From Falsiphaeobacter marinintestinus (lineage in GTDB: Bacteria; Pseudomonadota; Alphaproteobacteria; Rhodobacterales; Rhodobacteraceae): a stretch of DNA of 64,000 nucleotides. A model generated the notes under the pieces. The model was given only the letters and a program-made list of their open reading frames with translations. It was not told the origin of the DNA and searched no databases. The DNA is taken from assembly GCF_007923355.1 (NCBI RefSeq), contig NZ_VOGO01000001.1:744001-808000 (forward strand), written 5' to 3'. Below, one piece after another: positions 34,233 to 45,179 of the stretch; within the stretch, counting starts at the first letter, position 1, and every line of letters begins with the position of its first letter. Made by a program: the position numbers and the translations under genes.

Positions 34233-36149
34233 TCAGGCCGTCGGTTCTGGTTCCATCCCGGCCTCTGGCGGGGATTTCTTCGGCTTGGTCTTTGGAATGG
34301 CCGTAACGCTGGGTGCGTTACCCTCATCCGGCTTGTCGCCATCATCATCGCCAGAATTAGGCGGCTCGCCTCGCATGACCCGCTTGATCTCGTCGCCGGT
34401 CAGCGTTTCGTATTCAAGCAGGCCCTGGGCCAGACGTTCCCATTCTTCGTTGTTGTCCTTGAGGATCTGCAACGCCTGATCATAACCACTCTGGATATAG
34501 CGTTTCACTTCTTCCTCGATCAGCTCTTTGGTGTGCGCCGACACCGAGAAACCAGCCGTATTGCCGCTATAGCCTTCGTGTGCTTCGGCATAGTCGATGT
34601 TGCCCACCTTGTCGGACATGCCCCAACGCATCACCATGGCGCGCGCCAGTTGGCTGGCCTGCATGATGTCGCCGGCAGGACCATTGGATACATGATCTTC
34701 GCCGTATTTGATCACCTCAGCAGCCTTACCCGCCATGGTCATCGCCAGCTTCTGTTCACATTCGTCCCGGTGGTAATTCAGACGATCCATTTCCGGCAGA
34801 CTGACCACCATTCCCAATGCGCCACCGCGCGGGATGATCGTCGCCTTATAGACCGGATCGCATTCTGGCAGGTTCAGACCGACAACCGCATGACCGGCTT
34901 CGTGATAGGCGGTCTTTTCCTTCTGGTCCGCCGTCAACACCATACTGCGGCGTTCGGCGCCCATCATGACCTTGTCTTTGGCGTTCTCGAAATCTTCCAT
35001 GGTCACGAAACGTCGACCAACACGGGCCGCCATCAATGCGGCCTCGTTCACGAGGTTTGCAAGATCAGCACCCGAAAATCCCGGTGTACCACGTGCAATG
35101 ATGCGCAGATCGACATCAGGGCCCAGCGGAGTCTTGCGCGCGTGCACGCCCAGGATCTTTTCGCGGCCCTTGATATCAGGGTTGGCAACCGTCACCTGAC
35201 GGTCGAACCGGCCCGGACGCAACAGTGCGGGGTCCAGAACGTCTTTCCGGTTGGTCGCGGCCAAGATGATGACGCCTTCGTTGGCTTCAAATCCGTCCAT
35301 TTCCACCAGAAGTTGGTTCAGCGTCTGTTCGCGTTCATCGTTACCACCGCCATAACCTGCGCCACGATGGCGGCCCACGGCGTCGATCTCGTCAATGAAG
35401 ACAATACATGGCGCGTTCTTCTTGGCCTGCTCGAACATGTCCCGGACGCGTGACGCACCGACACCAACGAACATTTCGACAAAGTCAGACCCCGAGATGG
35501 TGAAGAACGGAACACCGGCTTCCCCTGCGATGGCGCGCGCCAAAAGCGTTTTACCAGTTCCCGGAGGACCAACAAGCAGAGCGCCCTTGGGGATCTTGCC
35601 ACCCAAGCGGCTGAATTTCTGCGGATTACGCAGGAATTCAACGATCTCTTCCAACTCTTCCTTGGCTTCGTCGATGCCGGCGACATCGTCAAACGTCACG
35701 CGACCGTGCTTTTCGGTCAGCATCTTGGCCTTGGACTTGCCAAAGCCCATCGCGCCGCCTTTGCCGCCACCCTGCATCCGGTTCATGAAATAAACCCAGA
35801 CGCCAATCAGCAGCAGGAACGGCAGCAGTGTGATCAGGAACGACTGAAATCCTGACTGTTGTTGTTTTTCGGCGCGAACCGGGATGTTGTTCTCGATCAG
35901 CAGCTCAGTGACGCGCGCGTCTTCCGGCTTGATCGTCACATAGTCCTGACCGTCCGTTCCGAGGAACCGGATCTGTTCGCCGTCCAGCGTGGCTTGCTGG
36001 ACTTCTTCATTCTGCACCGCAGTCACGAAATCAGAAAACGTGATTTCGCGGCTCTGCAATGTGCTGCCTGTTCCGCTGAACAGGTTGAACAAGGCCAGGA
36101 TCAACAAAAACAATACGACCCAGAAGGCGATGTTACGTGCGTTGCCCAA
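34233..36149 (-). CDS. ftsH: ATP-dependent zinc metalloprotease FtsH
   Basis: The 638-residue membrane AAA protease degrades misfolded membrane proteins and some regulators. Two helices near residues 5-25 and 105-125 flank a periplasmic loop. The AAA domain has Walker [14 protein letters not shown] (about 195) and the SRH region. The protease site is HEAGHA (about 416). The start is TTG, with GGGAGA six bases upstream; [12 protein letters not shown] is a familiar N-terminus for this group. A CCGATCG-N5-CGATCGG dyad lies in the leader at 36170-36188. Confidence 0.97.
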   Translation of the reverse strand: MGNARNIAFWVVLFLLILALFNLFSGTGSTLQSREITFSDFVTAVQNEEVQQATLDGEQIRFLGTDGQDYVTIKPEDARVTELLIENNIPVRAEKQQQSGFQSFLITLLPFLLLIGVWVYFMNRMQGGGKGGAMGFGKSKAKMLTEKHGRVTFDDVAGIDEAKEELEEIVEFLRNPQKFSRLGGKIPKGALLVGPPGTGKTLLARAIAGEAGVPFFTISGSDFVEMFVGVGASRVRDMFEQAKKNAPCIVFIDEIDAVGRHRGAGYGGGNDEREQTLNQLLVEMDGFEANEGVIILAATNRKDVLDPALLRPGRFDRQVTVANPDIKGREKILGVHARKTPLGPDVDLRIIARGTPGFSGADLANLVNEAALMAARVGRRFVTMEDFENAKDKVMMGAERRSMVLTADQKEKTAYHEAGHAVVGLNLPECDPVYKATIIPRGGALGMVVSLPEMDRLNYHRDECEQKLAMTMAGKAAEVIKYGEDHVSNGPAGDIMQASQLARAMVMRWGMSDKVGNIDYAEAHEGYSGNTAGFSVSAHTKELIEEEVKRYIQSGYDQALQILKDNNEEWERLAQGLLEYETLTGDEIKRVMRGEPPNSGDDDGDKPDEGNAPSVTAIPKTKPKKSPPEAGMEPEPTA

Positions 36150-36222
36150 GGAAATTCTCCCAAAGATGCCCGATCGCAGTTCGATCGGCTAGGCTACTAA
36201 AATAGAGATACTTCGCGCGGGT

Positions 36223-37476
36223 TCAATGCGATAAAGTTACTGCAAAGAACTCCTCGCCTCCTCCGACCAGTTCTGCGTGCCATCCAAGGCCGAATCCAGC
36301 CAACGGAGCGGCGACCAGATTGTCATTACTCCACACAGCCGGACTTACCTCCAGAACGATTCGCGGTAACCCGATGGAGGGATCAGGTTTGCACATCTTG
36401 ACCCCGTCACGCCCCAATGCACGGATCTGATATTTATCTTGCCACGGCCCTGTCAGGATCCACCGATTGTCCCAAACCTCGGTTCCCGGCACACACAGAT
36501 CACGCACCGCGTTATACTCTCGGCAGATCCAGATCTTACCTTGATGTGAAAATACGCGGCAGCCGGCCAAGGTCGCCCCCTGCCCGTGGCGCGTCTTATC
36601 CAGCAGATCCATCAGCGGTTGCCGTCGCGGCGGATACTGGGCTCCGCCGATCCATCCCAGCGCCCTGACCAGCAGCCTTCGGGCGATCTCTTCCGGCAGA
36701 ATGCGGAACTTGCGCGGATCCATGACGACACACCCGCCATGAACCGTGGCAAGGTCGCGCGCCGCCAGAAAAGTGTACCAATCCAGTGCCTCACGCGCGC
36801 GCAGCATGTTCTGGGCCACGTCTGCAACACCCTGAACCGTGATTCCCAAGGGGGCCAGTTCTGCCATCACGCGCCGTGCACGGATACGGTCGAAGCGGTC
36901 ATCCTCGTTGCTGGGGTCATCGATCCAGGACACGCCTTGTTGCGTCAGAAAGTCCCTCAATTCGTCACGCCCGCACCCCAGCAATGGGCGGATCAACGAG
37001 ATCCCGTTTTCGGTGCGCACCGCAGACATGCCCGACAACCCATCGACGCCAGCCGACCTGCTAAGGCGCATCAAAACCGTTTCGGCCTGATCGTCAGCCG
37101 TGTGGCCCACCGCAAGAACGGCGATGTCGTTCGATTTTGCCCAATTTGTCAGCAGATCATACCGTGCCCGGCGGGCCTGATCCTGCAAGTTGCCCGTGCC
37201 GTCCCATTTCCCCCAGGTTAAAACCGTATGGGGCACGTTGAGTGACTGGCAAAATTCCGCCACGCCCGCGGCCTCGTCAGCCGCTTCGGGGCGTAACCCG
37301 TGATCCACGGTCGCGGCGTGAAGATCCACGCCTTCGAGCTGGCACAATTGTTTCAGCAGCACGAGCAACGCAACAGAATCACTTCCTCCCGATACAGCTA
37401 CGCCCAGCCGTGTCGGCAAAGACGCCCGGAAATGTGCGCGAACGCGCGCCAGAAGATCGGTGTTATTCAGGGTCAA
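36223..37476 (-). CDS. tilS: tRNA(Ile)-lysidine synthase
   Basis: The 417-residue enzyme converts C34 of the CAU-anticodon tRNA(Ile) to lysidine, changing its reading from AUG to AUA. The PP-loop AVSGGSDSVALLVLL (about 27-41) is clear, and the C-terminal region has the weaker TilS domain. The start is a TTG overlapping the cpoB stop (TTGA); no better ATG lies near. Placement between cpoB and ftsH is usual for alphaproteobacteria. Confidence 0.93.
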   Translation of the reverse strand: MTLNNTDLLARVRAHFRASLPTRLGVAVSGGSDSVALLVLLKQLCQLEGVDLHAATVDHGLRPEAADEAAGVAEFCQSLNVPHTVLTWGKWDGTGNLQDQARRARYDLLTNWAKSNDIAVLAVGHTADDQAETVLMRLSRSAGVDGLSGMSAVRTENGISLIRPLLGCGRDELRDFLTQQGVSWIDDPSNEDDRFDRIRARRVMAELAPLGITVQGVADVAQNMLRAREALDWYTFLAARDLATVHGGCVVMDPRKFRILPEEIARRLLVRALGWIGGAQYPPRRQPLMDLLDKTRHGQGATLAGCRVFSHQGKIWICREYNAVRDLCVPGTEVWDNRWILTGPWQDKYQIRALGRDGVKMCKPDPSIGLPRIVLEVSPAVWSNDNLVAAPLAGFGLGWHAELVGGGEEFFAVTLSH

Positions 37477-38291
37477 CTACACCCCAGTTTTGACATTTCT
37501 TCGCGCGCACGGCTGACTGCGTCCGCAACCGGAAACCGTGCCCCGACTTCGCTGAGTGTCACGCACGCCTGACTGACCTGCCCCAGCTTACCCAGAGATG
37601 CCCCCAGTTCGAACAAGGCGTCCGGTGCTTCAGGTCCCGTTGAATCGGCTGTGAAGCTGGCCAGATAGGCGCGTGCAGCTTCGCGCGTGTCGCCCAGACC
37701 TTCCAATGCCATACCACGTGTCAGATGCGCCTTGGAGGCCAACGGGCTGCCGGGATAGTTCTGGTCGAACACGGCAAGAAGGTCCGCCGCCTTGCTATAA
37801 TCGCCTGCTTCCAAAGCTGTGACCGCCGCGCTGTAGTCGGCCTGTTCTCCAACCGCCAGCTGCGTTTCTGAGCCCGCATTCGCTTGGGGTACAGACGGCG
37901 TGGAGGACGGGGTCGCTCCGCCAAGAGTAGACGTTTCGCCCAGTTTACTGACATCGCCGCCTTCCAGCTCGACCAGCCGGAACTCAAGATCGCCGATCCG
38001 GTTGGTCCCGTCAGACACGATGTTGTCAATCCGGTGTTCAAGCTGTTCGGTTTTCGACGTCAGGCCGACCAGTTCGTTTTCGATCGCTGACACCCGCTCC
38101 AGCACGCTGTTTCCCGAGAGGTTGGTTGAGGGCGCGCCTGTGGTGGACAGTTCGCGTTTGAGCTGTTGGATTTCGACATGCAGCACGGTCAGTTCCTGCC
38201 GGATATCTGCCAACGTCTGCGAATCCTGTGCCCAGGCGGGCACAGAAAGGCAGGCCCAGCCAATAAATACTCCAAATACAGCGCGCCGCAT
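37473..38291 (-). CDS. cpoB: Tol-Pal system protein CpoB/YbgF
   Basis: The 272-residue periplasmic protein has a signal peptide ending WAQDS, a coiled coil (about 28-105) and TPR repeats (about 145-265). CpoB links Tol-Pal constriction to peptidoglycan synthesis. It follows pal by 6 bp and overlaps tilS. Confidence 0.92.
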   Translation of the reverse strand: MRRAVFGVFIGWACLSVPAWAQDSQTLADIRQELTVLHVEIQQLKRELSTTGAPSTNLSGNSVLERVSAIENELVGLTSKTEQLEHRIDNIVSDGTNRIGDLEFRLVELEGGDVSKLGETSTLGGATPSSTPSVPQANAGSETQLAVGEQADYSAAVTALEAGDYSKAADLLAVFDQNYPGSPLASKAHLTRGMALEGLGDTREAARAYLASFTADSTGPEAPDALFELGASLGKLGQVSQACVTLSEVGARFPVADAVSRAREEMSKLGCS

Positions 38292-38297
38292 GGTCGA

Positions 38298-38807
38298 TTA
38301 CCCCGTCAGATCCGACGATAATACAGTAACTGCCCGTCGGTTCTTGGCATAGCAGTTTTCTTCGCTGCAGATTTCAAGCGGGCGTTCCTTACCATAGCTG
38401 ACCACTTTCAGCCGGTCACCCGCAACCCCTTGCGAAATCATATATTCGCGGGCCGCATTGGCCCGACGCGCACCCAACGCCAGGTTGTATTCGCGTGTTC
38501 CCTGTTCGTCGGCATGACCTTCGATCACTGCCGAATAGGCCGGGTTGCTGGCCAGCCATCCAGCCTGAGCGGCCAATATCGACCGGGCTTCGTCTGTGAG
38601 GCTGGCTTGGTCGACCAGAAACAGAACGCGATCTCCGATGGACTGCTGGAAATACGCCGGTGATGCCTGATCGGACAACAGACCGCTGGTTGAGCCATTG
38701 ATCGGTGCGTTCAGATCAACCGAATTGGAATCGTCTATGCCATTGTTGGTGCAGGCGGTGATTGTCATCAGCGCCAGCGCGGCGCTCGCCTTGATAAAAT
38801 TGTTCAT
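38298..38807 (-). CDS. pal: peptidoglycan-associated lipoprotein Pal
   Basis: The 169-residue outer-membrane lipoprotein has a lipobox ITAC (Cys about 19) and an OmpA-like domain with IEGHADEQGTREYNLALGARR (about 95-115; key residues D, R and NxxLGxxR). It binds diaminopimelate and TolB. The 81 bp before it are AT-rich (about 38823-38850), so pal may have its own promoter inside the tol operon. Confidence 0.95.
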   Translation of the reverse strand: MNNFIKASAALALMTITACTNNGIDDSNSVDLNAPINGSTSGLLSDQASPAYFQQSIGDRVLFLVDQASLTDEARSILAAQAGWLASNPAYSAVIEGHADEQGTREYNLALGARRANAAREYMISQGVAGDRLKVVSYGKERPLEICSEENCYAKNRRAVTVLSSDLTG

Positions 38808-38888
38808 GCCTTCAGCCCCTGATTTTACTTTATTATTACATCTCTAATACCACGCCAGACGCTCCGGGGGAACGAATGGCGCAACGTC

Positions 38889-40220
38889 TTATTTCTGCAA
38901 TGGAGACCACGACGGATCAGAAGCCCCATCTGGTGTGCGCACCGGGCGCAGGTTGCGCCCGGTAATGTCGACCGAATACAATGCCGAGCGTCCGCTGGCC
39001 CCTTTGGTTTCGCGTGTGAACATGATGACGCGCCCATTCGGAGCCCAGGTCGGCCCCTCGTCCAGGAAAGACGCGGTCAGCAGACGCTCTTCGCTGCCAT
39101 CCGTGCGCATCACGCCGATGTGGAAGCGACCCTTGCTTTGCTTTGTAAACGCGATCAGATCGCCGCGCGGTGACCAGACCGGCGTACCATAGCGGCCCTG
39201 CCCGAAACTGATCCGCGTCGCGGCGCCGCCATCCGCCGACATGATGTACAATTGCTGCGTACCCGATCGGTCACTTTCAAAAACGATTTGCTTTCCGTCC
39301 GGTGAATAGCTTGGCCCGGTTTCGATCGACGGTGAACTGCTCAGCCGTTTGGTTTTGCCGCTTGAGACATCCATTGAATAGATGTCGGTATTGCCTCCCT
39401 CGGCCAGCGAAAACACCACCGTTTTGCCATCCGGAGCGAAACGCGGTGCAAAGCTCATCGTACCGTCCTGGCTTTCCAGCACCCGGCGTTTCACCTGCCC
39501 CACATCCAGCACATAGATCCGCGGAAACCCGGTTTCGTAACTGGTGTACAATACCCGGTCACCCGTCGGCGAAAACCGAGGTGCCAGAACGATGGCTGAA
39601 CTGTCGGTCAGATACTGAACATTGGCCCCGTCATAATCCATGATCGCCAGCCGTTTGCGACGTTCGTTCTTGGGCCCGCTTTCCGATACAAAGACCACTC
39701 GACTGTCAAAATATCCGCTCTCGCCCGTGATACGGCTGTAAACAGCATCAGCCACTTTATGCGCCATCCGGCGCCAGCCATCAGTCGTGCCTACGAATTG
39801 CAGACCATTGCCCAGTTCCTTGCCGGCAAACACATCCCAGACCCGGAACCGCACCGTCAGTTTGTTGCCCGACACCGTAACACCGCCGGTGATCAGCGCC
39901 TGAGCGTTGATCGCTTTCCAGTCCGCGAACTGAACCGGGGCCGCAAAGTCCTGAACTTGTCCAATATGGGCGCTGGCCGGAATTTCCCGGAACAAGCCGG
40001 TGCCTGACAGATCCGCCGCGATCACGCGGGTCAATTGCTGCGCGGTTTCCGCAGCCGCTGCTGAGTCGGGCACGAAATCGGGCGCTGCATACGGCAACGG
40101 TTCGATCACACCTTCGGTGATTTCAATCCTCAACGGGCCGTCCTGGGCATGGGCCGCGCCCACCAGGGTGCCCACGGCGGTTACAAGGGCCAGAAGCAGG
40201 TTCAACAAGGGATTCGTCAT
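38889..40220 (-). CDS. tolB: Tol-Pal periplasmic protein TolB
   Basis: The 443-residue protein has a signal peptide ending AHAQDG, an N-terminal domain and a beta-propeller built of repeats such as [15 protein letters not shown] and [15 protein letters not shown]. It bridges TolA and Pal. The start overlaps the tolA stop by 4 bp. Confidence 0.96.
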   Translation of the reverse strand: MTNPLLNLLLALVTAVGTLVGAAHAQDGPLRIEITEGVIEPLPYAAPDFVPDSAAAAETAQQLTRVIAADLSGTGLFREIPASAHIGQVQDFAAPVQFADWKAINAQALITGGVTVSGNKLTVRFRVWDVFAGKELGNGLQFVGTTDGWRRMAHKVADAVYSRITGESGYFDSRVVFVSESGPKNERRKRLAIMDYDGANVQYLTDSSAIVLAPRFSPTGDRVLYTSYETGFPRIYVLDVGQVKRRVLESQDGTMSFAPRFAPDGKTVVFSLAEGGNTDIYSMDVSSGKTKRLSSSPSIETGPSYSPDGKQIVFESDRSGTQQLYIMSADGGAATRISFGQGRYGTPVWSPRGDLIAFTKQSKGRFHIGVMRTDGSEERLLTASFLDEGPTWAPNGRVIMFTRETKGASGRSALYSVDITGRNLRPVRTPDGASDPSWSPLQK

Positions 40221-41437
40221 CTGATCCGCATCCTCTCAGGATTGAATGTCATTTCGATCTCACGCCAGTGATCGTATTTTTCCTTTGGCAGGTCATAGCC
40301 GCTCGCACCGCAGCGAATGATCGCGCGCCGCGCTGTCTCGAACGCCTGCCTTGCCGCATCCTGGGTACCGCCGTCGCTCGAAATCATACGGATCGAGCTG
40401 ACCACCGGTTTGCCATCCTGTGACATCTCGACCCCGACAACAACTGTCGTGGCCATCGCCGCCGATGACAGAGACCCGACATTCCAACACTTCGACACAG
40501 ATACGCGCAACGCATCGGTTTCGCCCGATGTGAGCGGTGGCCCCGACGGTGCTGCCGGAGCGGGTTCCGACCCGCCCCCCAACAAAGCCTCGGCCAAGGC
40601 CGCATTTACCGCAGCCGTCGTATCGGGTGCCTCGTCAGTGGTGGCTTCAGCGGCTTGCGACGCCTCTTCCGTTGTCGGCGCATCCGCTTCGTTGGCCGCT
40701 TCCGTTACCTCTTCGGTATTGGCCGCCGTTTCAGTCGCTTCAGCGACTGGTCGCGTCGGTCTTGTCGGTCGCACAGGCGGACGAACCGACTGAACCGGCG
40801 CAAGAGCGGCGGTTTCGTCGGCTTCGGTCACGGTCTGATCGTTGGCCTCTTCCGGCGCAGTCGCGTCTTGTTGTTCCTGTGGGGTCTCGGCCCCCGCATC
40901 GGGCACTGCGGCAGGTGTTGTTTCCACATCCGGTGCCGTGTCCGGTGGCGGCAGGGCAACCGGTTCTGGAGCCACACGTTCAACAGGGCGCGGTTTGGGA
41001 CGCGGGCTTTGCGTGATCAGCACTGCCTCAGGAACCGGCTCGGGGTCTGGCTGAGGATCGGGCTGAACAGGGGTCTCGGCGACCTCTGCCGGTGGTTCAG
41101 GTACAGAAGGAACAGGATCGGGCACCGGATCCGGCAAGGGATCAGGATCAGGCACAGGGGCCGGAGCAGCTTCGGGTTGGACTGGTTCGGGCGTTGGTTC
41201 AGGAACGGACGGGGTCTCTGGTACCGGATCAGGCGCAGGTTGACCCAAAGCAGCCGAGTCATCTGACACGTCAGGTGTTTGTGACACACCGGTCAACGCA
41301 GCATATTCTTCGGTCGTGATAACAGTCACTTCCTGTACCTCGAACGGCAGGGGTTCAGACTGAAACGCCCCGCCCAGAAACGCCCAGGCCAGAAGCCCGA
41401 CATGGGCCACCGCCGAGATTTTGGTTCCGGTCTGCAA
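40217..41437 (-). CDS. tolA: TolA with a Pro/Glu/Asp-rich spacer
   Basis: The 406-residue protein has one N-terminal membrane helix (about 7-25), a long spacer and a short C-terminal TonB-like domain (about 310-406; ending [12 protein letters not shown]...MTFNPERMR). The spacer is not the Ala/Lys-rich helix of E. coli TolA: residues about 55-150 are dominated by Pro with Glu, Asp and Val, and 180-290 by Thr, Ala and Glu. The start is TTG, the first possible after an in-frame stop. It follows tolR by 6 bp. Confidence 0.88.
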   Translation of the reverse strand: MQTGTKISAVAHVGLLAWAFLGGAFQSEPLPFEVQEVTVITTEEYAALTGVSQTPDVSDDSAALGQPAPDPVPETPSVPEPTPEPVQPEAAPAPVPDPDPLPDPVPDPVPSVPEPPAEVAETPVQPDPQPDPEPVPEAVLITQSPRPKPRPVERVAPEPVALPPPDTAPDVETTPAAVPDAGAETPQEQQDATAPEEANDQTVTEADETAALAPVQSVRPPVRPTRPTRPVAEATETAANTEEVTEAANEADAPTTEEASQAAEATTDEAPDTTAAVNAALAEALLGGGSEPAPAAPSGPPLTSGETDALRVSVSKCWNVGSLSSAAMATTVVVGVEMSQDGKPVVSSIRMISSDGGTQDAARQAFETARRAIIRCGASGYDLPKEKYDHWREIEMTFNPERMRIR

Positions 41438-41443
41438 CCCGCG

Positions 41444-41914
41444 TCACCCCGGCTGGTCCAGCGTCGGCCCGCCGGTATCAGTCACCAGACCCACATTGGA
41501 AAATCCGCCCGCGTTCAGCGCGCCCATCACTTGCATGACCTCGGCATAAGGGATCGCGCCGTCCGCCCGCAAGAATACACGGTCTGTGTCGCGTTCGGCA
41601 GCGATGGCGCGCAATTTGGGCACCAGTTCCCCGCGCGCAACTTCGGTCGTCTGTATTTGCACAACGCCGTCGGCGGTGATCGTCACCGTCAGGGGTTCCT
41701 CCTGATCGGTGGGCAGCGAATTGGCTGCTGTCTTGGGCAGCTCAACCGGCACGCCGACCGTCAACAAGGGGGCGGCAACCATAAAGATAATCAGCAACAC
41801 CAGCATCACGTCGACAAACGGCGTGACATTGATCTCGGCCATTGGGCGCGACCGCGACCGTCCCCGGCCCCGCCTGCGACCGCCGCCATCTGATTGCTGA
41901 ACTCCGGCTCCCAT
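41444..41914 (-). CDS. tolR: Tol-Pal proton channel subunit TolR
   Basis: The 156-residue ExbD/TolR protein has a basic N-terminus, one helix (about 35-55) with the critical aspartate in INVTPFVDVMLVLLIIF, and a periplasmic domain. With TolQ it uses the proton gradient to move TolA. It lies 3 bp after tolQ. Confidence 0.95.
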   Translation of the reverse strand: MGAGVQQSDGGGRRRGRGRSRSRPMAEINVTPFVDVMLVLLIIFMVAAPLLTVGVPVELPKTAANSLPTDQEEPLTVTITADGVVQIQTTEVARGELVPKLRAIAAERDTDRVFLRADGAIPYAEVMQVMGALNAGGFSNVGLVTDTGGPTLDQPG

Positions 41915-41917
41915 CGG

Positions 41918-42613
41918 TCAGCTATCCAACTGGCGCGACAGGATCGTCGCAAATTCGTCAGCAAACGCTTCGTATCCCGCGATGATGCGGTCACTGTCGG
42001 CGCTGAGCTTGTTGTAAAAGATCACCGCCGGGATAGCGGCCAGCAGGCCCAGACCGGTTGCCAAAAGGGCTTCGGCGATCCCCGGTGCGACAACGGCAAG
42101 GTTCGTGTTTTGCTGCTCAGCGATTTCAACAAAGGCATTCATGATGCCCCAAACCGTCCCGAACAGCCCGATAAAGGGGGCCGTCGAGCCGACCGTTGCC
42201 AGAACCGGCAGACCCTTTTGCAGCCGCTCGGCCTCTTTGTTGATCGCGACATCCATTGACCGGTCAATCCGCGCCTGCGCGCCTGCAATCAGCCCACCGT
42301 CATCACGATGCGACCGGCGCCATTCGGTCATCCCTGCAGCAAACACCTTTTCAGAACTGCCGCTTGGCTTGGGACCAAGCTGTTCAAACAAACCATCCAG
42401 CGGTTCACCCGACCAGAACGACTCGTCAAAGAGCGCCGCTTCGCGCCGGGCTGTCCGATACATAATCAGTTTCTGGAAAATGATGGCCCAGGCCCAGAAG
42501 GATGCGAATATCAGCATCCCCATGACCAGTTTTACAATCAGGGTCGCACGCGCAAACAGCGCCCACAGCGAGAAATCAATCTCCTGCGCCAAAGCGAGAG
42601 TTTCTGCTTCCAT
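41918..42613 (-). CDS. tolQ: Tol-Pal proton channel subunit TolQ
   Basis: The 231-residue ExbB/TolQ protein has three membrane helices (about 20-42, 140-162, 175-197) and the family segment VGSTAPFIGLFGTVWGIM. It opens the tolQRAB-pal-cpoB run; the 105 bp before it contain no clear promoter. Confidence 0.95.
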   Translation of the reverse strand: MEAETLALAQEIDFSLWALFARATLIVKLVMGMLIFASFWAWAIIFQKLIMYRTARREAALFDESFWSGEPLDGLFEQLGPKPSGSSEKVFAAGMTEWRRSHRDDGGLIAGAQARIDRSMDVAINKEAERLQKGLPVLATVGSTAPFIGLFGTVWGIMNAFVEIAEQQNTNLAVVAPGIAEALLATGLGLLAAIPAVIFYNKLSADSDRIIAGYEAFADEFATILSRQLDS

Positions 42614-42718
42614 ATGCCTGCTCTTTAGTGTCGGAGCCGTATTTTTTCGGCCTTTTCTGACGAGAACGTTAACGCAGATACCAACCGAAAGCCAATAATA
42701 CCCTCGTGAACACCTGAT

Positions 42719-43105
42719 TTATTTCAATAATGCGCGAATCTCTGCCGGAAGGCGCACGGGTTTCCCGTCTGCGTTCATGCACACAGCTGTCACGACGGCG
42801 CGAAAAATCTCGGTTTCACCGCGCCTTACCAACTGGTTCATAGTCAGGCGCACACCTGTCAGGTTGCTCATCTCGGTTTCAACTGTCAGTTCGTCTTCGA
42901 ACTTTGCCGTGTTGATGTAATCCGCTTCGATGCGTCGGACGACCCAGACAATTCCGGCGTCACGCATCGCATTCTGATCATTCCCCAGTTGACGCACCCA
43001 GTCAGACCGGGCCCGTTCAATATAACGCAGATAGTTCGCGTGATAAACGATGCCGCCCATGTCGGTATCTTCATAATAGACGCGGATCGGATACGTATGG
43101 GTCAT
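42719..43105 (-). CDS. ybgC: acyl-CoA thioesterase YbgC
   Basis: This 128-residue hotdog thioesterase has YYEDTDMGGIVYHANYLRYIERARSDW near the start (about 9-35; the catalytic Asp is in the DTD-GG-VYH region). It is usually the first gene of the tol-pal cluster. The start overlaps the gene upstream by 4 bp. Confidence 0.93.
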   Translation of the reverse strand: MTHTYPIRVYYEDTDMGGIVYHANYLRYIERARSDWVRQLGNDQNAMRDAGIVWVVRRIEADYINTAKFEDELTVETEMSNLTGVRLTMNQLVRRGETEIFRAVVTAVCMNADGKPVRLPAEIRALLK

Positions 43106-43455
43106 GTCATGTCCCTTCTGTGACAGGCCGACGCTTCGATCACTTGGCCATTTTCCCCGAAGCGCAGCGTTTCTGCCGCCAGAATACCCCGGTGGTTCAA
43201 ATAAGTGATGACAGTCATCCCATGCCCTTCAAAAACATCCACCACACGAAAGTGCAGGTCCGGCTGCCGCTCCAGCGCCTGCGCCCAGTACGCGCGTAGT
43301 GCAGCATGGCCGTGCAATTCTCCGGAGCCGACCAGTGCCTTCGCCTTTGCCGAGCGAAAGGTGACTGCAGGGTCATAGTGGGCCATGATCCGGTCCAGAT
43401 CGTGGCTGTTCCATGCAGCCCCCCACGCAACCGCAAATTGTTCTGCGTCCGTCAC
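43102..43455 (-). CDS. NTF2/SnoaL-like protein
   Basis: This 117-residue single-domain protein has the cone-shaped NTF2-like pattern (WNSHDLDRIMAHYDPAVTF near 15-33 and FRVVDVFEGHGMTVI later). Family members serve as small ligand-binding or isomerase proteins; this one has no assigned substrate. It is coupled by 4-bp overlaps to the unknown gene upstream and to ybgC downstream. Confidence 0.75.
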   Translation of the reverse strand: MTDAEQFAVAWGAAWNSHDLDRIMAHYDPAVTFRSAKAKALVGSGELHGHAALRAYWAQALERQPDLHFRVVDVFEGHGMTVITYLNHRGILAAETLRFGENGQVIEASACHRRDMT

Positions 43456-44090
43456 TGAACGTTTCCCATCCGCGCGAACAACCTAAGCGCGGTCGAACTG
43501 TCCTGGGACATGCAGGGCAAAACCGGATCATACGCCGCCCGGATCAGGTCGGCGATATCAGGTCGCAAAATAGTAGCATTCCCCGCCACGGCCAGCGGAG
43601 ATTGCTGGCGGAAGGCGGTATCCGACCACAGCAAAATCGTTTGCACGACCTGACTCAAAGCCAGAGTCTCGGCGGGAACGGCAGACAGGCTGTCGTCCAT
43701 CCGCAAAAATACAAACGCCGCTTTGATTGCTCCGGCGTCGTCAAACCGGAAAACCCGGTATTGGTTGGCATCTGCGCCTTGCAGGCGTCCAACCAGATCA
43801 GTCAGATCCGGGATCAGTCTGTCAAGATCCGGCACATCCAGCAATTCCGCCCAGTCCCGAAAGAAAAACACCATGCAGTTGCTGCCCAGTTCCGGGTCGG
43901 TTTCGCCCAGTTCATGCCCGGCCAACCGCACAACCGCCTCGAACGCGCCCTTGACCACAGACAAGGTCTGGTCCTCGACGCCGAAAACGATAGGCGCAAT
44001 AGGGCGGCCCCAGCGGGCAAAAACAAACTCGCCTGTGCTTCGCGTGAACAGGGCTTCGATGGCGTCTGATGTAAGTGTGGTATCTGTCAT
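43452..44090 (-). CDS. conserved hypothetical protein, coupled to ybgC operon
   Basis: I do not recognise this 212-residue protein. It has no signal peptide or membrane helix. The first half has an alternating hydrophobic pattern (RWGRPIAPIVFGVEDQTLSV) and the region NCMVFFFRDWAELLD may be a core strand-helix unit; Trp and Phe are frequent. It overlaps the next gene by 4 bp and lies 60 bp after ruvB, so it bridges the ruvCAB and tol blocks. Confidence 0.7.
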   Translation of the reverse strand: MTDTTLTSDAIEALFTRSTGEFVFARWGRPIAPIVFGVEDQTLSVVKGAFEAVVRLAGHELGETDPELGSNCMVFFFRDWAELLDVPDLDRLIPDLTDLVGRLQGADANQYRVFRFDDAGAIKAAFVFLRMDDSLSAVPAETLALSQVVQTILLWSDTAFRQQSPLAVAGNATILRPDIADLIRAAYDPVLPCMSQDSSTALRLFARMGNVQ

Positions 44091-44150
44091 GCCGCTCTCA
44101 TAACAGCGGTCCCGGCCACAGGCCAGTGGTTCACAAAACCTGCGCGCGGG

Positions 44151-45176
44151 TCAGCCGAACAGGTCTTCCTGCCCCGGCATCTTTGGCGCTGCAAGGCCCA
44201 GATGCAACCACGCCTTACGCGCCAGCATACGGCCCCGTGGGGTTCGTTGAATCAATCCTTGCTGCAGCAGATAAGGCTCGATCACTTCTTCCAGCGCATC
44301 GCGACTTTCGCTCAGCGCCGCCGACAAGGTTTCGATCCCGACCGGTCCACCTGCATAGTTCTCGGCGATCAGCTTCAGGTACCGCCGGTCAGCTCCGTCC
44401 AGCCCCAGATCATCGACCCCCAGCCGGTTCAGCGCATTGTTCGCCAGATCACGGGTCACCGTCCCGTCACCAATGACAACCGCGAAATCCACAACCCGGC
44501 GCAAAAGGCGTCCAGCGATACGCGGCGTTCCCCGCGCGCGCTTGGCAATTTCGCGTGCGCCATCAGTATCCGCAGGCGCCCCCAGAAGGCGGGCATTGCG
44601 GGTGACAATCTCGTGCAGTTCTTCAACCGTATAGAACTGCAGCCGCGTCGGAATACCGAACCGGTCCCGCAAAGGAGTCGTCAGCAACCCCATCCGCGTC
44701 GTCGCGCCCACCAAGGTAAAGGGCTGAAGCTCAATCCGTACCGTCCGCGCGGCTGGCCCCTCACCGATCACCAGATCCAGTTCAAAATCCTCCAATGCCG
44801 GATACAGCACTTCCTCCACTGCCGGGTTCAGCCGGTGGATCTCGTCGATGAACAATACATCCCGCGCTTCCAGGTTGGTCAGGATTGCCGCCAGATCACC
44901 GGCCTTGGCCAACACCGGCCCAGAGGTCATGCGGAAATTCACCCCCAACTCCCGCGCCATAATTTGCGCCAAAGTGGTTTTGCCCAAACCGGGGGGGCCG
45001 TGAAACAGCGTGTGATCCATCGCTTCGCCGCGCATCCGGGCAGATTCGATGAAAATCTTCAGGTTGGCGCGGGCCTCGGCCTGGCCGATAAACTCGTCCA
45101 GGACCTGAGGGCGCAAAGCACGATCATTGTCCTCGGGCATCGGATCAGGGCGCAGGGTCGGATCGGCATCGATCAT
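44151..45176 (-). CDS. ruvB: Holliday junction helicase subunit RuvB
   Basis: The 341-residue AAA motor drives branch migration. Walker A is GPPGLGKTT (about 60-68), Walker B contains DEIH, and arginine-finger and winged-helix regions follow ([13 protein letters not shown]). It is 3 bp after ruvA. Confidence 0.97.
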   Translation of the reverse strand: MIDADPTLRPDPMPEDNDRALRPQVLDEFIGQAEARANLKIFIESARMRGEAMDHTLFHGPPGLGKTTLAQIMARELGVNFRMTSGPVLAKAGDLAAILTNLEARDVLFIDEIHRLNPAVEEVLYPALEDFELDLVIGEGPAARTVRIELQPFTLVGATTRMGLLTTPLRDRFGIPTRLQFYTVEELHEIVTRNARLLGAPADTDGAREIAKRARGTPRIAGRLLRRVVDFAVVIGDGTVTRDLANNALNRLGVDDLGLDGADRRYLKLIAENYAGGPVGIETLSAALSESRDALEEVIEPYLLQQGLIQRTPRGRMLARKAWLHLGLAAPKMPGQEDLFG

Positions 45177-45179
45177 GTC

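Noticed and set aside
34224-35453. 409-codon plus-strand open frame within ftsH
   Set aside because: Antisense shadow of ftsH; no ribosome-binding site and no domain.
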